DNA from: an uncultured Dorea sp.
GTDB lineage: Bacteria; Bacillota_A; Clostridia; Lachnospirales; Lachnospiraceae
Direction: 5' to 3'
Assembly (NCBI GenBank): GCA_910578865.1
Contig: CAJTRM010000008.1
Coordinates: 1-64,000, forward strand
Length of the DNA stretch: 64,000 nucleotides
Shown here one piece after another: positions 43,603 through 52,396 of this stretch (position 1 is its first letter; each line of letters begins with the position of its first letter). The translations under genes were made by a program, and so were the position numbers. The notes beneath the pieces were generated by a model. It was not told the DNA's origin and made no database searches. It saw nothing but the letters and a program-made list of their open reading frames with translations.

Positions 43603-45321
43603 CTACAGCTGCCTGAGAGTATCCAGCAGACGATAAAGGTCCAACGTCCCATATCCCCATTCTTCATTTGGATAATTCATCTCCGGCCGCTGTTCTGCCC
43701 CAAGCACAATCAGATTGCGGATCTGGCTTGTGCTGCCTCCTCTGGCTCCGGGCTGCTGCTCAAACCATCCAAGCAAAAGAGCCACCGCCCCTGCCGTAAG
43801 CCCTGTTGCGGCACTGGAACCACTTCGGGTTACAAATCCTCCGTTTAATCCGGCTCCCGTAATAGACACGCCAGGCGCCGCAAAATCCGGTTTCACCCGT
43901 CTGTCTCTAGTATAACCTCTCCCGGAATTAATATCAACTGCATTATCTCTTCCATTATAATATGCTACTGTCATTGACCCCCTTCCCGTCCCGGGCTCTG
44001 TCAGCGTCACATTCGGATCAGCTTCAAGAAAATAAACCTCTCCGCTCAAAAATTCCTGAACCGGAAGCCACATATGGAAATCTCCCTCTGACATCTGAAG
44101 AGGCTGCACCTGAATCCTCCATATTCCGGGCGCCGGATCTTTAAACCTCATGAAAATAAGCTGTGAATCATTGTTCTCCAGCAGCAGGCGGTATTCTACA
44201 ACCACCTCTGTCCTTTCAAATGTAAACAGAAAATTATACCGGTATCCCTGCCTCAGGGAGATCTGGCGCGTCTGTTCCCCGGACGGCGAAGTGATGGACA
44301 TCGTAACAACATTGGGGATCTTTGACCAAAGCTCCGTGACGAACCCGCCCACTCCTTCCCCCACCCTCAGCTCTGCCGTCGCTGTACTGTTTTTACCGTC
44401 AAACACATGGTAATAATGATGCCTCAGCGACGCCTCATTTCCTGTTCCGACCACGACACAGTGATTCATCTGCAGCGAATAATTATCCAGCATAAAAGAT
44501 AGCAGAGAAGTACCATTGTGCCCGCCGAAATTCGTCCCGAGCGCAATACAGATTACGAGCGGCATATTCCGTTTTCTTGCAAGGTCATTCAAATATTTCA
44601 GACCCAGCATAATATCATTTTCCTGATAGCACACGGCATCCTGACGTATCCCATAAAACTCTTTCAGATATGCCTTTGCCCTTTTCAGCTTCACCACTGC
44701 AAGGGCAGCCTCCGGCGCCGCACCCAGAAACTGATTCTCCACATCAGCGCTTCCGGCCGCCACACTTGCCAGGAATGTGCCGTGTCCGTCCTCATCAGAG
44801 CTCGGGACAATCTCCAGGGGATTCTCTGAACGGAGAGCCTCATTAATATCTTCCTCTGTATATTCACTTCCGAATTCCAGATCGTCCGGAAGGTTTCCGG
44901 TCTGCACCGTCTGATCCCAGATCCCTGCGATCCGCGTACTTCCATCGATATTGCGGAACACCTCATGCCGGTAATCAATGCCGGTATCCACGAAACCAAT
45001 CATAATATTCTGCCCCATAAGGTTCAGGGTCGGATAATTCTGAAGCGCCGTGATCCCTGCGTCTTCCAGAGCCTCCATATCCATCAGTGCATAGCAGTTG
45101 GGGATAGAATTATACCAATATCTGTCAATGGTGAGCGGTTCCAGCACAGAACTGTCCACAGATTCTGCCCGGTATCCGAAATCCATAACCTGCGTACAGA
45201 CCTGATCAGGGGACGAACCGTATGTCTCATCCCCCCGGAATGGTGAAAAGATAAAGTCCCAGTAATCCTCTGACAATATTTTCTCCCGGCATGTGAATTG
45301 ATTTGCAATAAAATGATCCAT
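43603..45321 (-). CDS. Subtilisin-family (S8) serine protease, cytosolic, Csp-like
   Basis: 572 residues. The catalytic triad is intact: Asp in MIGFVDTGIDYRH, His in SSDEDGHGTFLASVA, Ser in VTRSGSSAATGLTAGAVAL. A long insert between His and Ser regions (residues about 300-460) is as in CspB-type proteases of Clostridia. No signal peptide or prodomain is obvious after the start MDHFIANQFTCREKIL. Csp proteases activate the germination hydrolase SleC in some clostridia; that is only a suggestion here. GAGGC precedes the ATG at 45321. It lies between clpX and the small coiled-coil protein. Confidence 0.85.
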   Translation of the reverse strand: MDHFIANQFTCREKILSEDYWDFIFSPFRGDETYGSSPDQVCTQVMDFGYRAESVDSSVLEPLTIDRYWYNSIPNCYALMDMEALEDAGITALQNYPTLNLMGQNIMIGFVDTGIDYRHEVFRNIDGSTRIAGIWDQTVQTGNLPDDLEFGSEYTEEDINEALRSENPLEIVPSSDEDGHGTFLASVAAGSADVENQFLGAAPEAALAVVKLKRAKAYLKEFYGIRQDAVCYQENDIMLGLKYLNDLARKRNMPLVICIALGTNFGGHNGTSLLSFMLDNYSLQMNHCVVVGTGNEASLRHHYYHVFDGKNSTATAELRVGEGVGGFVTELWSKIPNVVTMSITSPSGEQTRQISLRQGYRYNFLFTFERTEVVVEYRLLLENNDSQLIFMRFKDPAPGIWRIQVQPLQMSEGDFHMWLPVQEFLSGEVYFLEADPNVTLTEPGTGRGSMTVAYYNGRDNAVDINSGRGYTRDRRVKPDFAAPGVSITGAGLNGGFVTRSGSSAATGLTAGAVALLLGWFEQQPGARGGSTSQIRNLIVLGAEQRPEMNYPNEEWGYGTLDLYRLLDTLRQL

Positions 45322-45389
45322 TAAAAATGCCTCATATACTTTTTTATTAAGTATATGAAGCATTACGGACAATATATGTAATTACTCTT

Positions 45390-46814
45390 CTACGGAAGGC
45401 GCTGAACCTCCTGTCCTCTTAACGTGATGACGGGCCCTCCTGTCCCTTCAATATATTCCCTTGTAATAATCACATGGCCGATACTGTCGTCCTTGGGGAT
45501 CTCATACATGATATCAAGCATAAACTCCTCAATAATGGCTCTCAGCGCCCTTGCGCCCGTATCCTTCTTGATTGCCTTCTCAGCAATCGCCTCAAGAGCT
45601 TCATCATTAAACTCCAGTTTCACCTCGTCCAGTGCAAGAAGCTTCTGGTATTGTTTCAGGATGGCATTTCTTGGCTCCTTTAAGATCTTGATCATCATAT
45701 CCTTATCAAGCCCTTTCAGCGTAAATACAATAGGAAGACGTCCCAAAAATTCCGGAATCATTCCGAAATTACGCAGATCCTCTATGGTCACCTTCTCCAG
45801 AATCGTCTTATCCTTATCATATTTATCCTTCAGATCCGCCCCGAACCCGATGGACGCCTGCTTCGTAAGCCTTTCTTTAATAATCCCGTCCAAATCCGGA
45901 AATGCTCCTCCGCAAATAAATAAAATATTCTTCGTGTTCACCGTGGTGAGCGGAACCATGGCATTCTTGCTGTTAGCCCCCACCGGCACCTCCACATCGC
46001 TGCCCTCCAGAAGCTTCAGCATTCCCTGCTGTACAGACTCTCCGCTTACATCCCTCTGATTGGTATTTTTCTTTTTGGCTATCTTATCGATCTCGTCAAT
46101 AAATATAATCCCCTGCTCCGCTTTCTGTACATCATTGTCGGCCGCAGCAAGCAGCTTAGATACTACACTCTCAATGTCGTCTCCTATATATCCTGCCTCT
46201 GTAAGAGAGGTGGCATCTGTAATAGCAAGCGGTACATCCAGAATCCTTGCCAGCGTCTTGACCAGATAAGTTTTACCGCATCCGGTAGGTCCTATCATCA
46301 GCATATTGGACTTTTCAATCTCAATATCATCCATTGTATCGGTAGCCACCCGCTTATAGTGATTATATACAGCAACCGAGATCGCTTTTTTTGCATACTC
46401 CTGCCCTACAACATAATCGTCCAGTCTTGCCTTGATCTTATGAGGGGACGGCAGGTGCTGAAGATCCACCAGGGGCTTCCTCTCTTCCCCTTCCTTTTTC
46501 TTCTTAAGCTTCTGCTTCTTCGGGATCGCCTGCTCCAGGTCTGACATATTCATGATCTGTATTCCCGGAATGTTCAGCAGCTGACTGTAATCAATCTGTC
46601 CGCTGTTCATGGCATCAAAGCTTTTCTGCATACAATCACTGCATACCGAGATATTATTCGGAAGATCTATCATCTTTCCGGCCACACTCTCCGGGCGTCT
46701 GCAGATAAAGCAAACCTTTTCGTACTCGTCCTCCTGCCTGTCGCCCGTCTGTTCTGCACTGACAGTTTCGACCTTTTCCAATTCGTTCTCGTTCTTATTT
46801 TTCTGATCAGACAT
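45390..46814 (-). CDS. clpX: ATP-dependent Clp protease unfoldase subunit ClpX
   Basis: 474-residue AAA+ unfoldase. The zinc-binding domain has CFICRRPE and CSDCMQKS; Walker A is GPTGCGKTYLVKTLA; Walker B IIFIDEIDKIA. The ClpP-binding IGF loop is present (QASIGFGADLKDKY). The pore loop reads EAGYIGDDIES instead of the usual GYVG. An acidic, lysine-rich segment (KKQKLKKKKEGEERKPLVDL) between zinc domain and AAA+ core makes it longer than the usual 420. clpP is not adjacent; ligA is upstream and an S8 protease downstream, so this may be a second, specialised ClpX. Confidence 0.92.
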   Translation of the reverse strand: MSDQKNKNENELEKVETVSAEQTGDRQEDEYEKVCFICRRPESVAGKMIDLPNNISVCSDCMQKSFDAMNSGQIDYSQLLNIPGIQIMNMSDLEQAIPKKQKLKKKKEGEERKPLVDLQHLPSPHKIKARLDDYVVGQEYAKKAISVAVYNHYKRVATDTMDDIEIEKSNMLMIGPTGCGKTYLVKTLARILDVPLAITDATSLTEAGYIGDDIESVVSKLLAAADNDVQKAEQGIIFIDEIDKIAKKKNTNQRDVSGESVQQGMLKLLEGSDVEVPVGANSKNAMVPLTTVNTKNILFICGGAFPDLDGIIKERLTKQASIGFGADLKDKYDKDKTILEKVTIEDLRNFGMIPEFLGRLPIVFTLKGLDKDMMIKILKEPRNAILKQYQKLLALDEVKLEFNDEALEAIAEKAIKKDTGARALRAIIEEFMLDIMYEIPKDDSIGHVIITREYIEGTGGPVITLRGQEVQRLP

Positions 46815-46827
46815 ATTTTCCTTCTTT

Positions 46828-48795
46828 CTACCGTTCTCCTCTGGTCATCTTGATAAAATCCTCTTCTGAAATAATCGGTATCCCCAGCTCATTGGCCTTT
46901 TTATTCTTGGAGGAAGCAGACGTCACGTCATTATTGATCAAGTAGCTGGTCTTAGATGTGACCGATCCGGTAACCTTACCTCCAAGGCTCTCTATCAGTT
47001 CCTTCACTTCACCGCGGTTGGCAAAATGCTCCACGCTCCCGGTTATCACAAACTGAACTCCCTTTAATATCTGTTCCTGCTGCTCTTGTTCCTCCTGCGG
47101 AATCCGAAGCTCCTTCAAAAGATTCCGGAACCGTCCCACATGAGCCTCACCGGCAAAGTACCCGGTAAACGCCTTCGCGATAACGCCTCCGATGCCGGGG
47201 ATTTCGCTTAACCTCTCTTCATCAGCCTGAAGCATTGCATCCACATCGTAAGCGAATTCCCTGCAGATGACTTTTGCATTTGCCAGGCCGATATTTGCGA
47301 TACCCAGCCCATAGATCACCTTCGGAAGTGTAGTCTCTCTGGCTTTTTCTATGCTTGAGACAAGATTCCGGTACGATTTTTCACCGAATCCTTCCATGGA
47401 TTGTATTTCCTCCTGATACCGGTTCAGATGGAACAGGTCTGCAAATTCCCTGATATAACCCCTGGAAATAAATTTCTCAAGAGTAGATTCTGACAGCCCT
47501 TCTATATTCAGCGCGTCTCTGCTCACAAACAGGGCAAAGGATTTGATATGCTTCGCCTGGCAGTCAGAGTTCAGGCAGTAAAGCGCTTTGGCGTTGCTGA
47601 CCTGACGCACCTCTGTTTCTCCGCCGCATACCGGACACGCATCCGGTATGTCTTTTACGCCGCTCCGGGTGTAATTCTCCGCGATCTGAGGGATGATCAT
47701 GTTGGCTTTGTACACCTCGATCTCATCTCCGATTCCCAGCTCCAGCTCTTCCATAATACTGATATTGTGGACGCTGGCACGGCTCACGGTAGTCCCTTCA
47801 AGCTCCACCGGTTCAAAGACCGCGACCGGATTAATAAGCCCTGTCCTCGACGGACTCCACTCAATCTCCACAAGCCTCGTGCTGCGGGTCTCATCTGCCC
47901 ATTTAAACGCATAGGAATCCCTCGGAAATTTGGACGTCTGACCAAGAGATCTCCCGTACTCTATGTCATCATACACCAGTACAAGACCGTCCGATGGAAA
48001 ATCATTATTTGCAATCCTGGCAGAAAAATCTGCCACACGCTCTTCTACAGTATCGCTTGTCACCTCATAATGCTCTACCACCTCGAATCCTTGCTCCTTC
48101 AGCCATTCCATCTGCCGGAGCCTGGAATTCTGAAAATCTGCCCCCTCCGCCTGTACAATGGAAAATGCATAAAACTTCACATTTCTTCTGGCAGTAATCT
48201 CATTATTCAGCTGCCGCACAGAACCGCTGCAGAGATTTCTCGGATTCTTGTACCTGGACTCTGCATCCTCGATCTCCTGGTTCATCCTCTCGAAATCCCG
48301 ATAACCGATCACTGCCTCGCCCCGCAGGATCAATTCTCCCTGATAGCCGATCTTAAGCGGTATATTTTTAAACACCTTTGCATTATTGGTGATTACCTCA
48401 CCCACTTCTCCGTTTCCGCGTGTCACGGCTTTATACAGTGCTCCGCCTCTGTACGTAAGTACGATCGTCAGACCGTCAAGCTTCCAGGACATCATTGCTT
48501 TTTGTTCCCCCAGAAACTCCTTCAGTTCTTCCACATCCTTCGTCTTATCCAGGGACAGCATAGGACGCTCATGACGTTCTTTGGGAAGTTCACTCAGGAC
48601 CTCATACCCCACATGAACCGTCGGACTGTTAGACAAAGTAATTCCAAGATCTTTCTCCAGCGATACCAGCTCGTCATAGAGTCTGTCATATTCAAAATTA
48701 CTCATGATCTCTTCGGCATCCTGATAATAGGCACGTCCGGCCCTATTCAGCAGTTCCACCAGTTCCTGCATTCTTGCCTGCTTCTGCTTGCTCAT
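46828..48795 (-). CDS. ligA: NAD-dependent DNA ligase
   Basis: 655-residue ligase. The adenylated Lys is in MMSWKLDGLTIVLTYRGG; the zinc finger cysteines are CPVCGGETEV and CLNSDCQAKH; HhH repeats (IGGVIAKAFTGYF) and a C-terminal BRCT domain (ITGSVEHFANRGEVKELIES) follow. The N-terminal Ia domain is short. It overlaps the end of the pseudouridine synthase gene by 53 bp. clpX follows after 13 bp. Confidence 0.95.
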   Translation of the reverse strand: MSKQKQARMQELVELLNRAGRAYYQDAEEIMSNFEYDRLYDELVSLEKDLGITLSNSPTVHVGYEVLSELPKERHERPMLSLDKTKDVEELKEFLGEQKAMMSWKLDGLTIVLTYRGGALYKAVTRGNGEVGEVITNNAKVFKNIPLKIGYQGELILRGEAVIGYRDFERMNQEIEDAESRYKNPRNLCSGSVRQLNNEITARRNVKFYAFSIVQAEGADFQNSRLRQMEWLKEQGFEVVEHYEVTSDTVEERVADFSARIANNDFPSDGLVLVYDDIEYGRSLGQTSKFPRDSYAFKWADETRSTRLVEIEWSPSRTGLINPVAVFEPVELEGTTVSRASVHNISIMEELELGIGDEIEVYKANMIIPQIAENYTRSGVKDIPDACPVCGGETEVRQVSNAKALYCLNSDCQAKHIKSFALFVSRDALNIEGLSESTLEKFISRGYIREFADLFHLNRYQEEIQSMEGFGEKSYRNLVSSIEKARETTLPKVIYGLGIANIGLANAKVICREFAYDVDAMLQADEERLSEIPGIGGVIAKAFTGYFAGEAHVGRFRNLLKELRIPQEEQEQQEQILKGVQFVITGSVEHFANRGEVKELIESLGGKVTGSVTSKTSYLINNDVTSASSKNKKANELGIPIISEEDFIKMTRGER

Positions 48796-49489
48796 ATAAT
48801 ACTCTCAGCTCCTGTTCTGACAATTTTCTCACGGCTCCCGGCTTCAGGCCGCCAAGCTCCACATTCATAACCCTTACTCTAACCAGTTTTCTTACTTTAT
48901 ATCCGAGCGCCCCGCACATACGCCTGATCTGCCGGTTCAGCCCCTGAGTCAGCACAATGGAAAATGTATATTTGCCTATAGCAGACACTCTGCACGGCCT
49001 GGTCACAGTATCCAGCTGCTTTTCCCTGTCCACAATGCGGACCCCGGCTCCCATCATCTGCAGGAATTCCTCTGTCAGAGGCTGATCCACCGTCACCTTA
49101 TATTCCTTTTCATGGCCGTACCTGGCACGCATCATAGCATTAATAAGGTCGCCGTCATTGGTCATGAGGAGAAGTCCCTCTGAATCCTTGTCAAGTCTCC
49201 CTGCATAGGTCACACGCACCGGATAATCCAGAAAACGGACAATGCTGTTCCGTACTCTCCTGTCTTCTGTGCAGATAATTCCCGCGGGCTTATTCACCGC
49301 CAGCACGATCTTTTTACTGCCGTTCTCTACAACCTTCTTCCCGACCCGTACTTCCTGTCCTTCTTCCACCTTCATCCCCGGCACGGCCGTTTTACCGTCC
49401 ACAGTCACCTTACCGGCCAGAATCAGCCGGTCGGCCTCCCGTCTGGAACAGATTCCGGCTTCACTGAGATATTTGTTCAGTCTTACCAT
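48743..49489 (-). CDS. rRNA pseudouridine synthase (RluF/RluB group)
   Basis: 248-residue enzyme with an S4 RNA-binding domain (MVRLNKYLSEAGICSRREAD) and the RsuA-type catalytic core; the catalytic Asp is in YAGRLDKDSEGLLLMTND, and GLNRQIRRMCGALGYKV is the C-terminal signature. This looks closest to RluF, acting on 23S rRNA. The ATG at 49489 has a weak A-rich leader. First gene of the run to lspA. Confidence 0.9.
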   Translation of the reverse strand: MVRLNKYLSEAGICSRREADRLILAGKVTVDGKTAVPGMKVEEGQEVRVGKKVVENGSKKIVLAVNKPAGIICTEDRRVRNSIVRFLDYPVRVTYAGRLDKDSEGLLLMTNDGDLINAMMRARYGHEKEYKVTVDQPLTEEFLQMMGAGVRIVDREKQLDTVTRPCRVSAIGKYTFSIVLTQGLNRQIRRMCGALGYKVRKLVRVRVMNVELGGLKPGAVRKLSEQELRVLYEQAEAGKNAGTGGTAE

Positions 49490-49582
49490 TTTTTATCTCC
49501 ATACAGCTACTGATATCCTGATACTACGATTCAAAATAGATTATAACATACTTATGCCCGGAAAATAACGGGGATTTTATAA

Positions 49583-49611
49583 TTGTCTTTTTATCTCCTC
49601 ATTGTTATAAT
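49583..49611 (+). promoter_or_regulatory. Promoter of the DUF5721 gene
   Basis: TTGTCT (49583-49588), 17 bp, TATAAT (49606-49611), 34 bp before the ATG at 49645, with AAAGGAG as ribosome binding site. Confidence 0.7.
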
Positions 49612-49644
49612 AAATCCAAACTCTAATGATAAAGGAGCCTGAAA

Positions 49645-50118
49645 ATGATCACGATCGCCCTGAAAACAAAGGCCTGCATGTCTCACCTTCTTTTAAAAGA
49701 AACCTTTGACGACTTCTCTTTTATCGAAGGGGAGATCACAACATTCAATAAATTTTCCATCGACGGATTTATGCACCGGAATTTCTTTGAAGAACCTCCG
49801 GAATCCTCTCATTCCTTCTGGAAGGACGTCCGGGACTTCTGCTTTTCTGTCATCCGCGGCAAACGCACACCCTTAAGCTTTAAAATCATACTTTCTCTGG
49901 CGCCGGAGCGTTTTGCATCCTTTCTTTCAGACCACGAAATCAATGGTTTTCGTCCGGAGGACATCCAGGGAATGTACCTGAATTTTTCCTACGACGGAAC
50001 TATGCTGCAATGCATCACCGGAATATCCATGCACATATTCACCATGGACAAGACCCTGGAAAGAGAATGGGATGCCTGGGCCCGGAAGCTTCTTTGCGAA
50101 CTGGATCTGGATGCTTAA
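49645..50118 (+). CDS. DUF5721 family protein
   Basis: 157-residue soluble protein of a clostridial family. Characteristic segments are MSHLLLKETFDDFSFIEGEI, SIDGFMHRNFF and FSYDGTMLQCITGISMHIFT. No catalytic motif is recognised. It is transcribed alone from a good promoter and ends at a hairpin shared with htpG. Confidence 0.8.
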   Translation: MITIALKTKACMSHLLLKETFDDFSFIEGEITTFNKFSIDGFMHRNFFEEPPESSHSFWKDVRDFCFSVIRGKRTPLSFKIILSLAPERFASFLSDHEINGFRPEDIQGMYLNFSYDGTMLQCITGISMHIFTMDKTLEREWDAWARKLLCELDLDA

Positions 50119-50121
50119 TAA

Positions 50122-50163
50122 GATTGCCGTACCTGTGATTTTTAATGAACCGGTACGGCAATC
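50122..50163. terminator. Shared hairpin between DUF5721 and htpG
   Basis: Perfect 12-bp stem GATTGCCGTACC / GGTACGGCAATC with an 18-base AT-rich loop between convergent genes. T tracts are poor on both sides, so termination strength is uncertain. Confidence 0.6.
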
Positions 50164-50183
50164 CAATCATATTCGGTTATCTG

Positions 50184-52238
50184 TTATTTTGTGAGCAGCA
50201 GCATAATCTCATTGCTCCTCTGTACAAATGCAGTCATTTCTTCCGGATTCAGCGGCTTATGCGCCAGCATTGCCAGATCATACAGCTGCCTGCAGATAAT
50301 GTTTGTATTTTCTCCATCTCTGTGGTCTACGATATAATTTACCAGCGGATGATTAGCATTGAGGATCAGTGTACTCTCGCCTCCCATGTCCATGCCCATA
50401 CCGTTCATCCCGTACATTTTCATCATTTCCTGCATACGGCGGTTCTGCTCGGACAGCGTGATCATTGACGCAAGATGATCATCCTTTAATTTCTCAATCC
50501 TGACATCCAGCTTTTCATTGCCAAGCTCCTTGCGGAAGATTTCGATCAGGCTGTCAGACACCTTCTTAAATGTCTCCTTGTCTTCCTCTGCCACCTCTTC
50601 TTTTACATGTTCCGTCACATCGGCATCAATCCTCTGGAAACGGATTGCAGGATTTCTCTGCTCCAGCTGTGTAATAAACGGAGAATCAATATTGTGGTTT
50701 AAGATCACCGCATCCTGCCCCTGGCTCTTAAAGAGATTAATATACTGGCTCTGTTGGATCTCATCGGTAATATAGTAAACGGTTGTCTTAATCTCCTCTA
50801 CCTTATTCTCATCCGGATTCTCATCCTTCTTGTCATTCGGCTCGACTACTTCCCCGCCGTTTTCCTCGATGCAGTCCTTAAGAGTCAGATATTTGTGCTC
50901 AATATTCTTAAAAAGGATCGCATCCTTCATCTTGTCACAGAACTTCTCATCCTTCAGGCAGCCGAACTTAATAAACGGACTGATGTTATCCCAATATTTT
51001 TCGTAGTCTTCTCTCTTTGTTTTACACATCCCGGAAAGCTTATCCGCAACCTTTTTAGAAATATAATCTGCGATCTTATTTACAAACCCATCGTTCTGCA
51101 GGGCGCTTCTGGATACGTTAAGCGGAAGATCCGGGCAGTCGATCACTCCCTTTAATACCATGAGGAATTCAGGGATGACCTCTTTAATATTATCCGCGAT
51201 AAATACCTGATTGTTATACAGCTTGATAGTTCCGTCAATAGAATCATACTCCGTATTGATCCTCGGGAAATACAGGATACCCTTCAGATTAAACGGATAA
51301 TCCATATTCAGGTGAATCCAGAACAGCGGCTCTTTATAGTCCAAAAATACCTTTCTGTAGAACTCCTGATAATCCTCGTCGGAACAATCATTCGGGTGTT
51401 TCGTCCAGAGAGGATGAATGTCACTGATGGAAACCGGCCGCTTCTCAATCTTGACCTTCTCCCTGGCCGGCTCTACCTCTACCATTTCCTTTTCGCCGTC
51501 TTCATTTTCCTTTTCTTCCATCTTTGCTTCTTCATGGATATGTTCAACGACCACATCGTCTTCCTTCAGGTCGGCCTCGTCAATGGTCTCATATTCCGTC
51601 TCGGCATTTTCTTTAGATAGGAAGATCTCAACAGGCATAAACGAACAATATTTCTCAATGACTTCTCTTACCCGGTACTCATTTGCAAACTCAAGGCTGT
51701 CGTCGTTAAGGTAAAGAGTCATGGTAGAACCTACCTCCGCCTTCGTCCCTTCATCCATCTCATACTCTGTACCGCCGTCGCTTACCCAGTGTACCGGCTT
51801 TGCACCTTCCCTGTAGGAAAGAGTATCAATATGAACTTCATCTGCCACCATAAAGGCAGAATAAAACCCAAGGCCGAAATGCCCGATCATATCATCCTCT
51901 GTAGTCTTGTCCTTATATTTCTCCAGGAACTCCGTAGCGCCGGAAAAAGCAATCTGAGTAATATATTCCTCTACCTCTTCCGCCGTCATGCCGATACCAT
52001 TATCCGTAAACTTCAGCGTTTTTTCTTCCGGGTTGACCTCAACCTTAATACTTGGCTTATAGCCGTCCGGGAGTTGATACTCTCCCATTATGTCAAGCTT
52101 CTTCAGTTTTGTGATCGCGTCACATCCGTTAGATACCATCTCACGCACGAAAATATCATGATCCGAATATACCCATTTCTTAATGATCGGAAATATGTTT
52201 TCGCTGCTGATTGATAAATTACCTTTTTTCACTGCCAT
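50184..52238 (-). CDS. htpG: Chaperone HtpG (Hsp90)
   Basis: 684-residue Hsp90. The ATPase domain has VREMVSNGCDAITKLKKL and FTDNGIGMTAEEVEEY and GHFGLGFYSAFMVAD. An acidic linker (EEAKMEEKENEDGEKEMVEV) separates it from the middle domain, and the C-terminus has the dimerisation helices. AGGAGTGATAAC precedes the ATG at 52238. A sigma-A-like promoter and a CIRCE element are upstream, so it should be heat-induced through HrcA. Confidence 0.97.
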   Translation of the reverse strand: MAVKKGNLSISSENIFPIIKKWVYSDHDIFVREMVSNGCDAITKLKKLDIMGEYQLPDGYKPSIKVEVNPEEKTLKFTDNGIGMTAEEVEEYITQIAFSGATEFLEKYKDKTTEDDMIGHFGLGFYSAFMVADEVHIDTLSYREGAKPVHWVSDGGTEYEMDEGTKAEVGSTMTLYLNDDSLEFANEYRVREVIEKYCSFMPVEIFLSKENAETEYETIDEADLKEDDVVVEHIHEEAKMEEKENEDGEKEMVEVEPAREKVKIEKRPVSISDIHPLWTKHPNDCSDEDYQEFYRKVFLDYKEPLFWIHLNMDYPFNLKGILYFPRINTEYDSIDGTIKLYNNQVFIADNIKEVIPEFLMVLKGVIDCPDLPLNVSRSALQNDGFVNKIADYISKKVADKLSGMCKTKREDYEKYWDNISPFIKFGCLKDEKFCDKMKDAILFKNIEHKYLTLKDCIEENGGEVVEPNDKKDENPDENKVEEIKTTVYYITDEIQQSQYINLFKSQGQDAVILNHNIDSPFITQLEQRNPAIRFQRIDADVTEHVKEEVAEEDKETFKKVSDSLIEIFRKELGNEKLDVRIEKLKDDHLASMITLSEQNRRMQEMMKMYGMNGMGMDMGGESTLILNANHPLVNYIVDHRDGENTNIICRQLYDLAMLAHKPLNPEEMTAFVQRSNEIMLLLTK

Positions 52239-52300
52239 TGTTATCACTCCTACTTTCTATATTTTAGCGGATATCCATCCGCCTGTTTTACCTAACAGAT

Positions 52301-52329
52301 ATGATAATACGCCGGAAAATAAAAGTCAA
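52301..52329 (-). promoter_or_regulatory. Promoter of htpG
   Basis: On the minus strand TTGACT (52329-52324), 17 bp, TATCAT (52306-52301). The CIRCE operator ends 8 bp upstream of the -35 box. A second weak promoter (TTGAAT, near 52400) might lie upstream of CIRCE. Confidence 0.65.
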
Positions 52330-52336
52330 CAGCAAA

Positions 52337-52363
52337 TTAGCACTCTTTTAAAAAGAGTGCTAA
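52337..52363. promoter_or_regulatory. CIRCE element (HrcA operator)
   Basis: TTAGCACTC, 9-bp spacer, GAGTGCTAA: a perfect match to the CIRCE consensus bound by the heat-shock repressor HrcA. It is the only such site seen in the window. Confidence 0.95.
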
Positions 52364-52396
52364 TAATTCCGTTAAAAATATTAAAATTTTATAAAT

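Noticed and set aside
47548..48870. Plus-strand open frame of 440 codons antisense to ligA and the pseudouridine synthase gene
   Set aside because: Both minus-strand genes have clear family motifs; the frame has no ribosome binding site and a His/Arg/Leu-rich composition typical of antisense shadows.
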